The notes below the pieces were generated by a model. The model worked only from the letters and a program-made list of their open reading frames with translations, did not search any database and was not told the DNA's origin. A DNA stretch of 64,000 bases from Ruminococcus sp. UNK.MGS-30. Its GTDB lineage: Bacteria; Bacillota; Clostridia; Oscillospirales; Ruminococcaceae. Positions 1 to 7,398 of this stretch are shown piece after piece. The position numbers and the translations under genes are program-made. The DNA is taken from positions 62,001 through 126,000 of the forward strand of contig LBCK01000002.1 of NCBI GenBank assembly GCA_000980705.1, in the 5' to 3' direction. Within the stretch, counting starts at the first letter, position 1. Each line of letters starts with the position of its first letter.

Positions 1-145
1 GGAGGCAACTGCTGCCGGCTTTGTGAATCTGAAGGGTCACCGCACCGTTGGCGGTATGCGTGCATCCATCTACAACGCTATGCCTATCGAAGGCGTAGAA
101 AAGCTGGTTGCATTCATGAAACAGTTCGAAGCTGACAACGCTTGA
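1..145 (+). CDS. serC: Phosphoserine aminotransferase, C-terminal end (partial)
   Basis: The window opens inside a reading frame whose last 47 codons (from base 2) end in TGA at 143-145. The tail contains [12 protein letters not shown] followed by a run ending VAFMKQFE, which is the conserved C-terminus of class V phosphoserine aminotransferases. The enzyme converts 3-phosphohydroxypyruvate to phosphoserine with a PLP cofactor. The stop lies 13 bases before serA, which makes the previous step of the same serine pathway, so the two form an operon. Only the tail is visible, so catalytic residues cannot be checked. The call rests on the tail motif plus the neighbour. Confidence 0.88.
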   Translation, partial: EATAAGFVNLKGHRTVGGMRASIYNAMPIEGVEKLVAFMKQFEADNA

Positions 146-158
146 GGAGAGAATCACC

Positions 159-1322
159 ATGAAATATTCCATTCAGACACTCAATAAGATCTCGAAGGCA
201 GGCACAGACCGTTTCTGTGATGCTTATACCATTTCGGATGATGCGAAAGACCCAGATGCCATCCTGGTCCGCAGCGCATCCCTTCACGACACCTCTTTTG
301 GTGACAATCTGAAGGCAATTGCCCGTGCCGGCGCCGGCGTCAACAACATTCCGCTGGATCGCTGCTCTGAGGCTGGCATCTGTGTATTCAACACACCGGG
401 TGCCAATGCCAATGCCGTAAAGGAACTGGTGCTGACCGGTCTGCTCATCTCCTCCCGTAAGATTCCGGAGGCAATGGCATGGGCAGCAACTCTGAAAGAC
501 GGCGAAACATCTGTGGCAAAGCAGGTGGAAAAGGGCAAGAGCCAGTTCGCAGGTCCGGAGATCAAGGGCAAGACCCTGGGTATCATCGGTCTGGGCGCTA
601 TCGGTGCGCTGGTGGCAAATGCCGCAGTTGCACTGGGCATGAAGGTCGTTGGTACTGACCCGTTCCTGTCTGTTGGCGCAGCACTGCGTCTGGATCCGTC
701 TGTGACAGTTGTCAAGACACAGGACGACGTATTCGCTGCCGCAGATTATCTGACCATTCACGTACCGTTCAACAAGGACACAGAGGGCATGATCAACGCT
801 GCTGCCATCGCAAAGATGAAGGACGGCGTTCGTGTGCTGAACTATGCCCGTGGCGAACTGGTCAACGATGATGATATGATCGCTGCGCTGGAAAGCGGCA
901 AGGTGGCTTACTACTGCACCGACTTCCCCAACGCAAAGACCTGTAATGCAAAGCACATCATTGCAACACCGCACCTGGGTGCATCCACCCCGGAGAGCGA
1001 GGACAACTGTGCAAGCATGGCTGCGGATGAGCTGATGGCTTATCTGGAGCAGGGTGATATCCGCAACAGTGTGAACCTGCCGAACGCACAGCTCCAGGCA
1101 GCTTACACCAAGGTTTGCGTCATTCACCGGAATGTGCCGGCAATGATCTCTGCCCTGACCTCTGTCATCGGCGTAGCAGGCGCAAACATTGAAAACATGA
1201 CCAATGCCAGCAAGAAGGATTACGCTTATACCATTCTGGACATTGACGGCGTAACCGACGGCATGATCAAAGCATTGACTGCGATCGACGGCGTACTGCG
1301 TGTACGTGTGATCGAAAAGTAA
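159..1322 (+). CDS. serA: D-3-phosphoglycerate dehydrogenase
   Basis: A 387-residue NAD-dependent 2-hydroxyacid dehydrogenase that makes 3-phosphohydroxypyruvate, the first step of serine synthesis. Visible features in order: the substrate-domain segment GAGVNNIPLDRC near residue 60, the Rossmann dinucleotide motif GLGAIGALVANAA near 148, the catalytic His segment PHLGASTPESEDNC near 275, and a C-terminal ACT domain from about residue 315. This is the short form with a single ACT domain and no intervening domain. The start ATG follows GAGGAGAG at a normal distance and sits 13 bases after serC. The ACT domain suggests allosteric control by an amino acid, probably serine; that part is inference. 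Confidence 0.95.
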   Translation: MKYSIQTLNKISKAGTDRFCDAYTISDDAKDPDAILVRSASLHDTSFGDNLKAIARAGAGVNNIPLDRCSEAGICVFNTPGANANAVKELVLTGLLISSRKIPEAMAWAATLKDGETSVAKQVEKGKSQFAGPEIKGKTLGIIGLGAIGALVANAAVALGMKVVGTDPFLSVGAALRLDPSVTVVKTQDDVFAAADYLTIHVPFNKDTEGMINAAAIAKMKDGVRVLNYARGELVNDDDMIAALESGKVAYYCTDFPNAKTCNAKHIIATPHLGASTPESEDNCASMAADELMAYLEQGDIRNSVNLPNAQLQAAYTKVCVIHRNVPAMISALTSVIGVAGANIENMTNASKKDYAYTILDIDGVTDGMIKALTAIDGVLRVRVIEK

Positions 1323-1349
1323 TCTGTGCTGTATTGCCTTTGGCATCTG

Positions 1350-1393
1350 CCCGAATTTTCGGGTTGAAACGGTGTGAAAGCACCGGATAGATT
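1350..1393 (+). promoter_or_regulatory. Small hairpin and putative promoter upstream of the folT leader
   Basis: A CCCGAATTTTCGGG hairpin (1350-1363) after serA has no proper T-run and is at best a weak terminator. It is followed by TTGAAA (1364-1369) and TAGATT (1388-1393) at an 18-base spacing, a plausible sigma-A promoter that would start transcription almost at the first base of the THF aptamer. This is inference from spacing and consensus only. Confidence 0.4.
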
Positions 1394-1398
1394 GCATT

Positions 1399-1504
1399 TC
1401 CAGAGTAGGAAATGGTGCGTTAAGTGTTCGGCAGACGGGGAGTTGCTGCCGGGACGAAAAGCGAGACAGATCGCTTGCGGTACCGTTTCCGCATCCCGCT
1501 GAAT
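1399..1504 (+). ncRNA. THF (tetrahydrofolate) riboswitch aptamer
   Basis: The stretch carries the hallmark sequences of the folT-type tetrahydrofolate riboswitch in the right order: AGAGTAG near 1402, GCGTTAAGTG at 1417-1426, a GGGGAGTTG segment at 1437-1445, GACGAAAAGCG near 1453-1463, CGGTAC near 1478, and the closing TCCGCATCCCGCT at 1488-1500. It precedes an ECF folate transporter gene, the classic target. High folate would be expected to lower expression of the downstream gene. The outer P1 pairing is short as I read it, so the exact ends are uncertain by several bases. Confidence 0.85.
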
Positions 1505-1579
1505 GTATCATAAGAAGTCAGAAGTCTCTCAGAGAAGCCTCTTATGTACACGAAGCAGAAACGTTTTTGTGTTAGTAGA

Positions 1580-1627
1580 GAGAAACACTGCGTAAAGCCC
1601 GCCTAGCGGCGTTATACAGTGTTTCTC
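1580..1627 (+). repeat. Palindromic element between riboswitch and folT ribosome-binding site
   Basis: An 11-bp perfect inverted repeat (GAGAAACACTG at 1580-1590 and CAGTGTTTCTC at 1617-1627) encloses AAAGCCCGCC and GGCGTT. The same core appears in the MITE-like element at 61337-61512. It ends just before the folT Shine-Dalgarno sequence (1631-1637). It could be part of the riboswitch expression platform or an inserted repeat that separates aptamer and start site. There is no T-run, so it is not a usual terminator. Confidence 0.6.
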
Positions 1628-1645
1628 AAGAAGGAGGTATTTTTC

Positions 1646-2278
1646 ATGAGAGACTTTTTGTCATTATTCACCGAATCCGCCAAGGAATTCACCAAGGTGC
1701 GCAGCCTGGTGACCACATCGCTGCTGGTTGCCGTTTCTATGGTAATCGAGATGTTTTCCGTTGACATCGGCTTTGCAAAGCTGAACTTTGCGTTCCTTGC
1801 CATCGCCATTATTGGTATGCTGTTTGGACCGTGCATGGGTCTGATGGCTGGTTTTGCCTGCGATATCGTGGGCTGTCTGGCACATCCCAGCGGCGGATTC
1901 CTGCCGGCATATGTGCTGGTGGGCGGCTTGCAGGGTCTTGTATACGGCTTGTTCCTGTATCACAAGGTCAAGGGTCACAGCATCCAGTTCGTCAACAACA
2001 AGACGGAAAAGTCCACGGACATCACCCTGTACCTGCGTGCGATCCTGGCTCGGCTGACGGATGTGATCGTCATTAACCTGTTGATCCAGACCAAGCTGAA
2101 CCTGCACTACGGCTTCATTCCCCAGGAGGCTTATGGTGTTGCAATCGTTGCGAGAGTGGCGAAAAACGTGATCGAGCTGGCAATCGACCTGCCGCTGCTG
2201 TTCATTTTGCTACCGGTGGCGCTGAAAGCATATCAGCACATTTTCTGCCGTTCGGCAGCGCCGAAAATCGCAAACTAA
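1646..2278 (+). CDS. folT: ECF transporter S component, folate family
   Basis: A 210-residue hydrophobic protein with about six predicted membrane segments, the usual size and shape of the substrate-binding S component of an energy-coupling factor transporter. Family-typical features are the early LVTTSLLVAVSMVIEMF helix and the motif MLFGPCMGLMAGFACDIVG, resembling the FGP...G..AG...D pattern of folate S components. It would capture folate at the membrane and dock with a shared EcfAAT module encoded elsewhere. The start is ATG 1646, eight bases after AAGGAGG; an in-frame codon at 1619 lies inside the upstream hairpin and lacks a ribosome site. The THF riboswitch upstream supports the substrate. 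Confidence 0.9.
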   Translation: MRDFLSLFTESAKEFTKVRSLVTTSLLVAVSMVIEMFSVDIGFAKLNFAFLAIAIIGMLFGPCMGLMAGFACDIVGCLAHPSGGFLPAYVLVGGLQGLVYGLFLYHKVKGHSIQFVNNKTEKSTDITLYLRAILARLTDVIVINLLIQTKLNLHYGFIPQEAYGVAIVARVAKNVIELAIDLPLLFILLPVALKAYQHIFCRSAAPKIAN

Positions 2279-2308
2279 ATCAAGCGTTAAAATAATGCGA
2301 AAATAGAG

Positions 2309-2366
2309 AAAGCCGCCTGCGGCTGTCCCTTTGCTCTGGAAGGGTACAGCCGCCAGGCGGCTTTTC
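2309..2366. terminator. Bidirectional terminator between folT and the minus-strand operon
   Basis: A long stem pairs AAGCCGCCTGCGGCTG with CAGCCGCCAGGCGGCTT, followed by TTTTCTT on the plus strand and preceded by an A-rich tract that serves as the U-run for the minus strand. It lies between convergent genes folT and the 164-residue membrane protein. Confidence 0.85.
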
Positions 2367-2861
2367 TTATTGGTAGATGTTCTCTGCATCCGAATACGTC
2401 TGTTCCCGGAGCTGCTGCGTCAGCGCTGTCAGAAACGGTCGTGCTGTCTCGCCGCAGTCATAGACTGTGCCGTTGGCATTGCGGCAGCAGCCGTCCTTGA
2501 GCGAAAGGCGCACAGCGTCTCCGGAGAAGTCCAGGGTCACGATATAAGATGCCGTGCCGTCCGGATTCTGATTGCTGTTTTCCCGATAGAGGTGAATCTC
2601 CTGCAAGCCCTCCAGCAGGGCAGTGCAGGCGGCGTTGTCCGTAAAGGTGTAGCAGTCGCCGCTGCCGTTGTCCGTGACGGTGATGTCAGAGAGTGTGTCG
2701 GCTCGGAGCGTGGATGCGATCAGCGTGGTATACGGCGGCTCTGGTTCGGACTTTTCCTTGTGGAAAAAGAGAAAATAAACGCCCAGAGCGATACCGCCCA
2801 GCACGCAGATGCCCAGCAGGATCAGCGCACCGATTTTCAGATGCTTTTTGCGCAGAGTCAT
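2367..2861 (-). CDS. Membrane-anchored protein of unknown function (164 aa)
   Basis: Not recognised. The protein has a short basic N-terminus (MTLRKKHLK), one strong hydrophobic segment at about residues 10-33, then an extracytoplasmic domain of roughly 125 residues with a CYTFTDNAAC pair and a CCRNANGTVYDC cluster that could form disulfides. It is the last gene of the five-gene minus-strand operon and overlaps the acetyltransferase gene by four bases (ATGA). The arrangement suggests translational coupling with its neighbours but does not reveal the function. Confidence 0.7.
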   Translation of the reverse strand: MTLRKKHLKIGALILLGICVLGGIALGVYFLFFHKEKSEPEPPYTTLIASTLRADTLSDITVTDNGSGDCYTFTDNAACTALLEGLQEIHLYRENSNQNPDGTASYIVTLDFSGDAVRLSLKDGCCRNANGTVYDCGETARPFLTALTQQLREQTYSDAENIYQ

Positions 2862-3325
2862 GCGTTTTCCTCATCCAGCCGCTTTATCATTTGCAGATAG
2901 TTCAGATTTTCGTAGCCCAGGCGGTAGTAGAGTTCCTGCGCACGCTCATTTTCCGGTTCGGTCTCCAGGCGCAGCATCACAGCATCGCCCCGGAGCTGTT
3001 CCTCCAGCCATGCCAGAAAACGGCTGCCCAGACCCTGTCCCCGGTATGCCGGGCGGATGTACAAATCCTCGACCCAGACCATCACGCCGCCTGCCTCGTG
3101 CTGCATCATGCGGTTGGTGACCGCAAAGCCTGCGGTGTTGTCACCGTCGGTGAAGATATAGCCGGACAGATACTGACCGGAACGCATCATTTCCGAAAAG
3201 GCACGGCGGTGATATTCTGCCGGGATGGGGTGCAGGACAGCGTCGGAATGGTAAAATTCCTCTGCCATGGTGTAGAAGTCCGTTTCGTCTGCCGCAGTAA
3301 TGGGACGGAATGTCAGTTCGTTCAT
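2858..3325 (-). CDS. GNAT family N-acetyltransferase
   Basis: A 155-residue single-domain GNAT enzyme. The acetyl-CoA pyrophosphate-binding motif appears as RPAYRGQGLGSRFL around residues 90-103, preceded by the beta-strand VWVEDLYI and followed by the C-terminal ERAQELYYRLGY motif common to the family. It should transfer an acetyl group to an amine; nothing in the sequence identifies the substrate (small molecule, peptide or protein). It overlaps its upstream neighbour (TPM protein) and its downstream neighbour by four bases each, so translation is probably coupled across the operon. Confidence 0.88.
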   Translation of the reverse strand: MNELTFRPITAADETDFYTMAEEFYHSDAVLHPIPAEYHRRAFSEMMRSGQYLSGYIFTDGDNTAGFAVTNRMMQHEAGGVMVWVEDLYIRPAYRGQGLGSRFLAWLEEQLRGDAVMLRLETEPENERAQELYYRLGYENLNYLQMIKRLDEENA

Positions 3326-4251
3326 CGGTGTCCACCTCCTCCGCCGTGGCTGCCGCCGGAAGAACTGCTGTGACTGCTGCCGCCGCCTCCACCGCCGCCG
3401 CCGCTGCTCTCCGAGGAGATTCGGGTGCGAGTAGTGTAGGTGCGCATAAACTGGTCGGAGCGTTCAAGATACTGCACATCGTTGGTGACCAGACATCGCT
3501 GTAAACTGCCGGCAGTCTTGAACTGATACCGTTTCCGGATGCTCAGCAGGGCAATGAGAAATGCGATCAGTCCCACTGCAACGGCGAGGACGATGATCGT
3601 TCCCCAGCTGAATACGGCGGTATATTCTGACGGCAGTTTATCCACCTGCTTTACCTGGTCGTCCTGCAAAATGAGGTACTTTCCGGTACTCTTGTTGTAG
3701 GTGTAGTATTTGTCAGAGGGAGCGCCCCGATCGGCGTAGTATTCCAGATCGTGACAAAAGCTGTGGATCGCAGACGGCAGATCCTCGTTTCCACGCTCCA
3801 GATATTCCTCTACGTCCTGAATCATAGTGCTGACACGGTCATAATCTTCGCCGTTGCTGTAGTAGAACTGTCCCTTGCCGCTGGTGGAGAGATAGTCGTA
3901 TAGGGAATATGCTCCGGACATATCCAGATAGAGGAATACGCCGTCGGTGTCGATGCCGTAGAGTTCTTCGTAGGTATCGTCGCAGAATGCAACGGTATCT
4001 TCGTCAGAGCCGTCTCCGATCTCGGTATTGCCGATCCACAAGGCGACGTTCATGCCGCTTTCATCTGCTGCGTTCTGGAGTTCCTCCATTGCTGTCTGGA
4101 ATTCGCTGTCCGACAGAAAATCTCCCTCGTCACAGAGATAGACATTGCTGCTGGAATCCTCGGTTTTCGCCGAGACGGAGGGAAACGCAAAATTGCAGGC
4201 ACAGATGCCGGCAGCCAGAGCCGCCGCTGTCCATTTCCAAAATAATTTCAT
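3322..4251 (-). CDS. TPM-domain membrane protein, YdjH-like
   Basis: A 309-residue protein with a signal-peptide-like N-terminus (MKLFWKWTAAALAAGICACNF), an extracytoplasmic TPM domain starting at VYLCDEGDFLSDSEFQTAMEEL, one membrane segment near residues 213-238 (GTIIVLAVAVGLIAFLIALL), and a very glycine- and serine-rich C-terminus. This layout matches Bacillus YdjH and the wider YgcG/TPM family. The start ATG at 4251 overlaps the stop of the zinc-ribbon gene (ATGA); a longer frame upstream lies inside that gene. TPM domains act in envelope maintenance, for example in membrane or photosystem repair, but no enzymatic role is shown here. Its neighbours are the YdjG- and YdjI-like genes. Confidence 0.8.
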   Translation of the reverse strand: MKLFWKWTAAALAAGICACNFAFPSVSAKTEDSSSNVYLCDEGDFLSDSEFQTAMEELQNAADESGMNVALWIGNTEIGDGSDEDTVAFCDDTYEELYGIDTDGVFLYLDMSGAYSLYDYLSTSGKGQFYYSNGEDYDRVSTMIQDVEEYLERGNEDLPSAIHSFCHDLEYYADRGAPSDKYYTYNKSTGKYLILQDDQVKQVDKLPSEYTAVFSWGTIIVLAVAVGLIAFLIALLSIRKRYQFKTAGSLQRCLVTNDVQYLERSDQFMRTYTTRTRISSESSGGGGGGGGSSHSSSSGGSHGGGGGHR

Positions 4252-5333
4252 CGGAACAAATACCCTCCTAACAGTATTGCAAGTCCTATCACAGCAGCCG
4301 CTATCACGCCGCTGCAGATCAGCGCCTTGGGCCAACTGAGCGGCGGTGTGCCTGCCTGTGTGCCGGTCTGACCGTTCATGGCGAAGTCGTAGTCCTTTCC
4401 GTGGTACTGGTAGTGCATGAACCAGACTGGCAGCAGGACGTAGTCGTGGCGGATGTTCTCCATCTGGACGTTGTGCGAGGTCACCACGTGCGAGCTGTAA
4501 CCGGTGATGGAGCGTTCCACTACCTTTACGGCGTGGGTGTCGATGCGCTTGTGGATCCGTGGCAGGATCTGGTCATACGGCACGTCGTATTTCTGCGCCA
4601 TAAAGCCGCTGAGGTACTTCATGGAAAAGGGTTTCATCTTATCGTAGGAAAACGGCTCGATGGCATCCATCAGCGCATCCTCGATCTTCTGAGAGCCGTC
4701 TGCCGGTACGCCACGGTAGGGGACTTTCGCCAGACGCTTGACGGCATATTCCTTGGTCTCTGTGACACGATAGTCACCCTGCCGCCAGCTGCGCTCCTTT
4801 TTGGCGAGCGCTGTCACATCGGCTTTGGCGTCGCAGTTGGTGAGCCAGAACGGTACATAGACGCCGGTCATCTTTTCCAGCTGCTTTTCCGAAGTGAAAC
4901 TTTTGGGCAGAAACCAGCGCTTTTTGCACCAGTCGTGGAACTTTTTCACCGCCGCATCCCGTGTGACTGCAAAGGGCAGCACATATGCCGGCTTGTATTC
5001 GCCTGTGAGCCGTCCGGCGAGAACCACCGGGGCATGGCAGTAGTAGCAGAATGTGGCGGAAGTCTCTGCCTCTGCAATGATCTGTGCGCCGCAGTTCTGA
5101 CAGGTGTAGAGACGTGTCTCGTTTTCAAACGCCTTGTCGTCGTTTTCGCTTTCCAGCGTCTCCGCAGCGGCATCCGCATTCTGGTTCGCCTGCTGTTCCA
5201 TGTTCTGGTACAGCTGCTGCATTTCTGCCTCGGTGTAGCTGGTGTCGCAGTATTCGCAGTTGAAATTCTGATGCTCCGGGTCGAAAGTCAGCTCTGCGCC
5301 GCAGTTGGGGCATTTATATTGTACGGTATTCAT
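4248..5333 (-). CDS. Zinc-ribbon membrane protein, YdjG-like
   Basis: A 361-residue protein that opens with a zinc ribbon (YKCPNCGAELTFDP, then CEYCDTSY), has a second pair CQNCGAQ / CYYCHAPV near residues 78-100, and ends with a C-terminal membrane anchor (GVIAAAVIGLAILLGGYLF). Such proteins are often mislabelled as helicase-like or TFIIB-like. In Bacillus subtilis, YdjG works with YdjH and the SPFH protein YdjI to recruit the phage-shock protein PspA to the membrane; that is known of the family and inferred here from gene order. It lies 20 bases after the SPFH gene. Confidence 0.78.
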   Translation of the reverse strand: MNTVQYKCPNCGAELTFDPEHQNFNCEYCDTSYTEAEMQQLYQNMEQQANQNADAAAETLESENDDKAFENETRLYTCQNCGAQIIAEAETSATFCYYCHAPVVLAGRLTGEYKPAYVLPFAVTRDAAVKKFHDWCKKRWFLPKSFTSEKQLEKMTGVYVPFWLTNCDAKADVTALAKKERSWRQGDYRVTETKEYAVKRLAKVPYRGVPADGSQKIEDALMDAIEPFSYDKMKPFSMKYLSGFMAQKYDVPYDQILPRIHKRIDTHAVKVVERSITGYSSHVVTSHNVQMENIRHDYVLLPVWFMHYQYHGKDYDFAMNGQTGTQAGTPPLSWPKALICSGVIAAAVIGLAILLGGYLFR

Positions 5334-5353
5334 GTTTTCTCCTTTGTCGGCAC

Positions 5354-6616
5354 TTATCCACGCTTGCTGCCGCAGTTGGTGCAGAAGTTACCGGTATTCT
5401 CTGTGCCGCAGCTGCACTTCCATGCGCCGGACGGCTCCGGTTTCTTGCTGCCGCAGTTGGTGCAGAAATTGCCGGTGTTCTCTGCGCCGCAGCTGCACTT
5501 CCAGGTGCCGGCAGGCGCAGGCTTTTTGCCGCCGCAGTTGGTGCAGAAGTTGCCGCTGTTGACTGTGCCGCAGGTACAGGTCCAGCCGTTTGCCGGAGCA
5601 GCCTGTGCCGCTGCCTGCTGCTGCATCTGCTGTGCGTTGGTGGCAGATGCGCTTGCCATAAAGTTGCCTGCGCCCTGCATTCCCATGCCCATTGCCATGT
5701 ACGCCTGCCCTGCGCCGGCACGGTTCGAGCCGGCAGACTGCAAGCCCTTTGCCACAGCCGACTGCACAAAGCCCTCACGGACGCTGGGGTCACCCATCAT
5801 AGCGCCCTGGTTGCGCATATTGATGAGCGCCTTGCTCTCGTCGTCGTAGCTGATGCTGGCGATGCCCACGGCGCAGATATCCATGCCACGTGCCTGTGTC
5901 CAGTCCTCGTCCAGAACAGTTGCCATATACTTGGACAGTTCCATGCTCTTGGAAGGCAGGGCAGAGATGCGGACACCGTCCACGGACATCTGACCGATGG
6001 CAGACTGGAGTGCGGTGAGGAATTCCATGTTGAACTGGTCGCCCAGGGCATCGAATGTGAGATTGGATGCGTTGCGTGGTACGACTTCCATGAAGAATTT
6101 CAGCGGATCGGTGATCTTCACGGAATAGCTGCCGTGGCAGCGTACGAACAGCTCTGCGTTATAGAAGTTGTCGAAGTATTGCAGGGCGTTGCGTGTGCCG
6201 AACTTGATGCCACGGATCTCCTGCAAGTTGATGAAGTAGACCTGCTGGGACTTGCCCGGCTGACCGCCGAACTTAAAGCGCTCGAAGGATTCCCGGACGG
6301 AATCTTTCAGTTCGCCGTTGAACATTGACGGAGAAGAGGAGAGGAACACCTCATAGCAGCCCTCTTCGGCAGTGTAGTCCACGATGCGGCCGCTGTCCAC
6401 CAGGATCATCATCTGGTTCGGACCTACCTCAATGCGGGAGCCGTTGGAAATGATGTCCGGCGTTCCCTTGGTGTTGCTGCCGTGTTTGCCGCGCTTGATC
6501 TGTACCCCTCTTGTCAGAACGGTGTTTGCGCCCATGTCGCCGGCTGTGATATATTCCAGCCAGGAATCTGCCAGAGTGCCGCTTACTGCACCTGCTGCTG
6601 CACGAATCAAACCCAT
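5354..6616 (-). CDS. SPFH-domain protein with three C-terminal zinc ribbons, YdjI-like
   Basis: A 420-residue protein. Residues 1-280 form an SPFH/virion-core-type domain (for example EYITAGDMGANTVLTRG near the start, then VFLSSSPSMFNGELKDSVRE). A low-complexity Ala/Gln/Met linker follows, then three tandem 27-residue zinc ribbons of the form CxC...GNFCTNCG at the C-terminus. The start ATG at 6616 has GGAGG seven bases upstream. SPFH proteins form membrane-associated scaffolds; Bacillus YdjI binds PspA. No pspA gene is present next to this operon, which is unusual compared with ydjFGHI. It is first in the operon and has its own strong promoter. Confidence 0.82.
   Translation of the reverse strand: MGLIRAAAGAVSGTLADSWLEYITAGDMGANTVLTRGVQIKRGKHGSNTKGTPDIISNGSRIEVGPNQMMILVDSGRIVDYTAEEGCYEVFLSSSPSMFNGELKDSVRESFERFKFGGQPGKSQQVYFINLQEIRGIKFGTRNALQYFDNFYNAELFVRCHGSYSVKITDPLKFFMEVVPRNASNLTFDALGDQFNMEFLTALQSAIGQMSVDGVRISALPSKSMELSKYMATVLDEDWTQARGMDICAVGIASISYDDESKALINMRNQGAMMGDPSVREGFVQSAVAKGLQSAGSNRAGAGQAYMAMGMGMQGAGNFMASASATNAQQMQQQAAAQAAPANGWTCTCGTVNSGNFCTNCGGKKPAPAGTWKCSCGAENTGNFCTNCGSKKPEPSGAWKCSCGTENTGNFCTNCGSKRG
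5357..5584 (-). repeat. Tandem 81-bp coding repeats (zinc-ribbon units)
   Basis: Three consecutive units, two of 81 bases and one of 66 bases, encode nearly identical zinc ribbons. They are highly similar at DNA level as well as protein level, so the number of units can be expected to vary by slippage or recombination between related strains. Confidence 0.8.
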
Positions 6617-6720
6617 AATATAAACCTCCAGTTGTATTCTCTGCGGGACGAAATGCTGTCCCGGCGTTTTGTTTCGAGTATATGTGGTTTCTGTCGCTGA
6701 ATCGCAACAGGAACAACACA

Positions 6721-6749
6721 ATTATAGCATAAAAAGATTTAATTTGCAA
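6721..6749 (-). promoter_or_regulatory. Promoter of the YdjI/YdjG/YdjH-like operon
   Basis: On the minus strand, TTGCAA (6744-6749) and TATAAT (6721-6726) are separated by exactly 17 bases, a strong sigma-A consensus about 105 bases before the SPFH start codon. Confidence 0.8.
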
Positions 6750-6851
6750 GAGAATTCAGAAGAATTGCGAAAAAAACAGCCGCTGAAACCAGCGGTTTTT
6801 GGAAGGTTCGCATGGGACAAAGCCTGCCGGATGTCCGAATTGAAAAAACGC

Positions 6852-6880
6852 TTGACTTTTTCGGAAAGGTATGGTATACT
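6852..6880 (+). promoter_or_regulatory. Promoter of tRNA-Gln
   Basis: TTGACT (6852-6857) and TATACT (6875-6880) are spaced by 17 bases and lie 44 bases upstream of the tRNA. Confidence 0.8.
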
Positions 6881-6923
6881 GAAACATATGCTCCTGGTCG
6901 GTGGGCATATGCACAAAAGAGAT

Positions 6924-6999
6924 TGGGGTATAGCCAAGGGGTAAGGCAACGGACTTTGACTCCGTCATTCCGCTGGTTCGAATCCAGCTATCCCAACCA
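6924..6999 (+). tRNA. tRNA-Gln (anticodon TTG), CCA encoded
   Basis: The acceptor strand TGGGGTA pairs with TATCCCA (6989-6995), followed by discriminator A and an encoded CCA (6997-6999). The D-arm (AGCCAAGGGGTAAGGC), anticodon loop CTTTGAC giving anticodon TTG, and the T-arm with GGTTCGAATCC are all present. The UGG start with a U1-A72 pair is typical of glutamine tRNA. Confidence 0.96.
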
Positions 7000-7017
7000 G
7001 AAAGCAACCGGTTTTAT

Positions 7018-7053
7018 GAAAAATCCGCTGTCCGTTATGGGCGGCGGATTTTT
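7018..7053 (+). terminator. Terminator after tRNA-Gln
   Basis: AAATCCGC pairs with GCGGATTT around a GTTATGGG-containing loop, and a run of T follows. It lies 18 bases after the tRNA and just before the small membrane protein gene, which has its own ribosome site. Confidence 0.75.
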
Positions 7054-7072
7054 TCAAAGAAAGGACAAAAGT

Positions 7073-7360
7073 ATGGGTGACCACAAGCTTGCCTGGATTC
7101 TCGGAATCGTGACCGTCGTGTATCTGATCGCCATGATCCTGCTGTTCTGGCGCTATCGCCGGGCGATGGATCAGCTTTCGGACAAGATGCGGGAGTGCCA
7201 GGAAAAAGAGGCGGCAGAAAAACTTGCCGAAGCACAAAATCAACAGACAGAGGGCATCACTGCGATCTACCGCAAGCCGAATGCGCCCGAACCGGAAGAA
7301 GTGCCGGAAACAGAGACGGAGGAAACACCAGAGACAAAAAAAGCGCAGTCTGAATCCTAA
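7073..7360 (+). CDS. Small membrane protein of unknown function (95 aa)
   Basis: Not recognised. An N-terminal membrane helix at about residues 8-27 (AWILGIVTVVYLIAMILLFW) is followed by a charged, probably helical stretch rich in Arg, Glu and Gln, and an acidic Pro/Glu/Thr-rich tail ending in KKAQSES. The topology suggests a cytoplasmic or membrane-proximal scaffold peptide. ATG 7073 is preceded by AAAGGA; a longer reading frame beginning upstream runs through the tRNA and is not real. No convincing promoter lies between the tRNA terminator and this gene, so it may depend on read-through. Confidence 0.62.
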   Translation: MGDHKLAWILGIVTVVYLIAMILLFWRYRRAMDQLSDKMRECQEKEAAEKLAEAQNQQTEGITAIYRKPNAPEPEEVPETETEETPETKKAQSES

Positions 7361-7375
7361 CAGACTGCGCCGGAC
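7348..7375 (-). terminator. Terminator of the minus-strand lipoprotein gene
   Basis: GCGCAGTCTG and CAGACTGCGC form a perfect stem. Read on the minus strand it is followed by a run of T. It overlaps the last codons of the convergent plus-strand gene. Confidence 0.8.
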
Positions 7376-7398
7376 GGATGCTTTTGCAGTGCGGTTTC

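Noticed and set aside
114..1511. Long minus-strand open frame over serA (465 codons)
   Set aside because: It lies fully antisense to serA, has no ribosome site and its translation is rich in Cys/His/Gln, typical of the complement of a biased gene.
5357..5584. CRISPR array
   Set aside because: The repeats are contiguous, in frame and encode zinc ribbons, with no spacers or cas genes.
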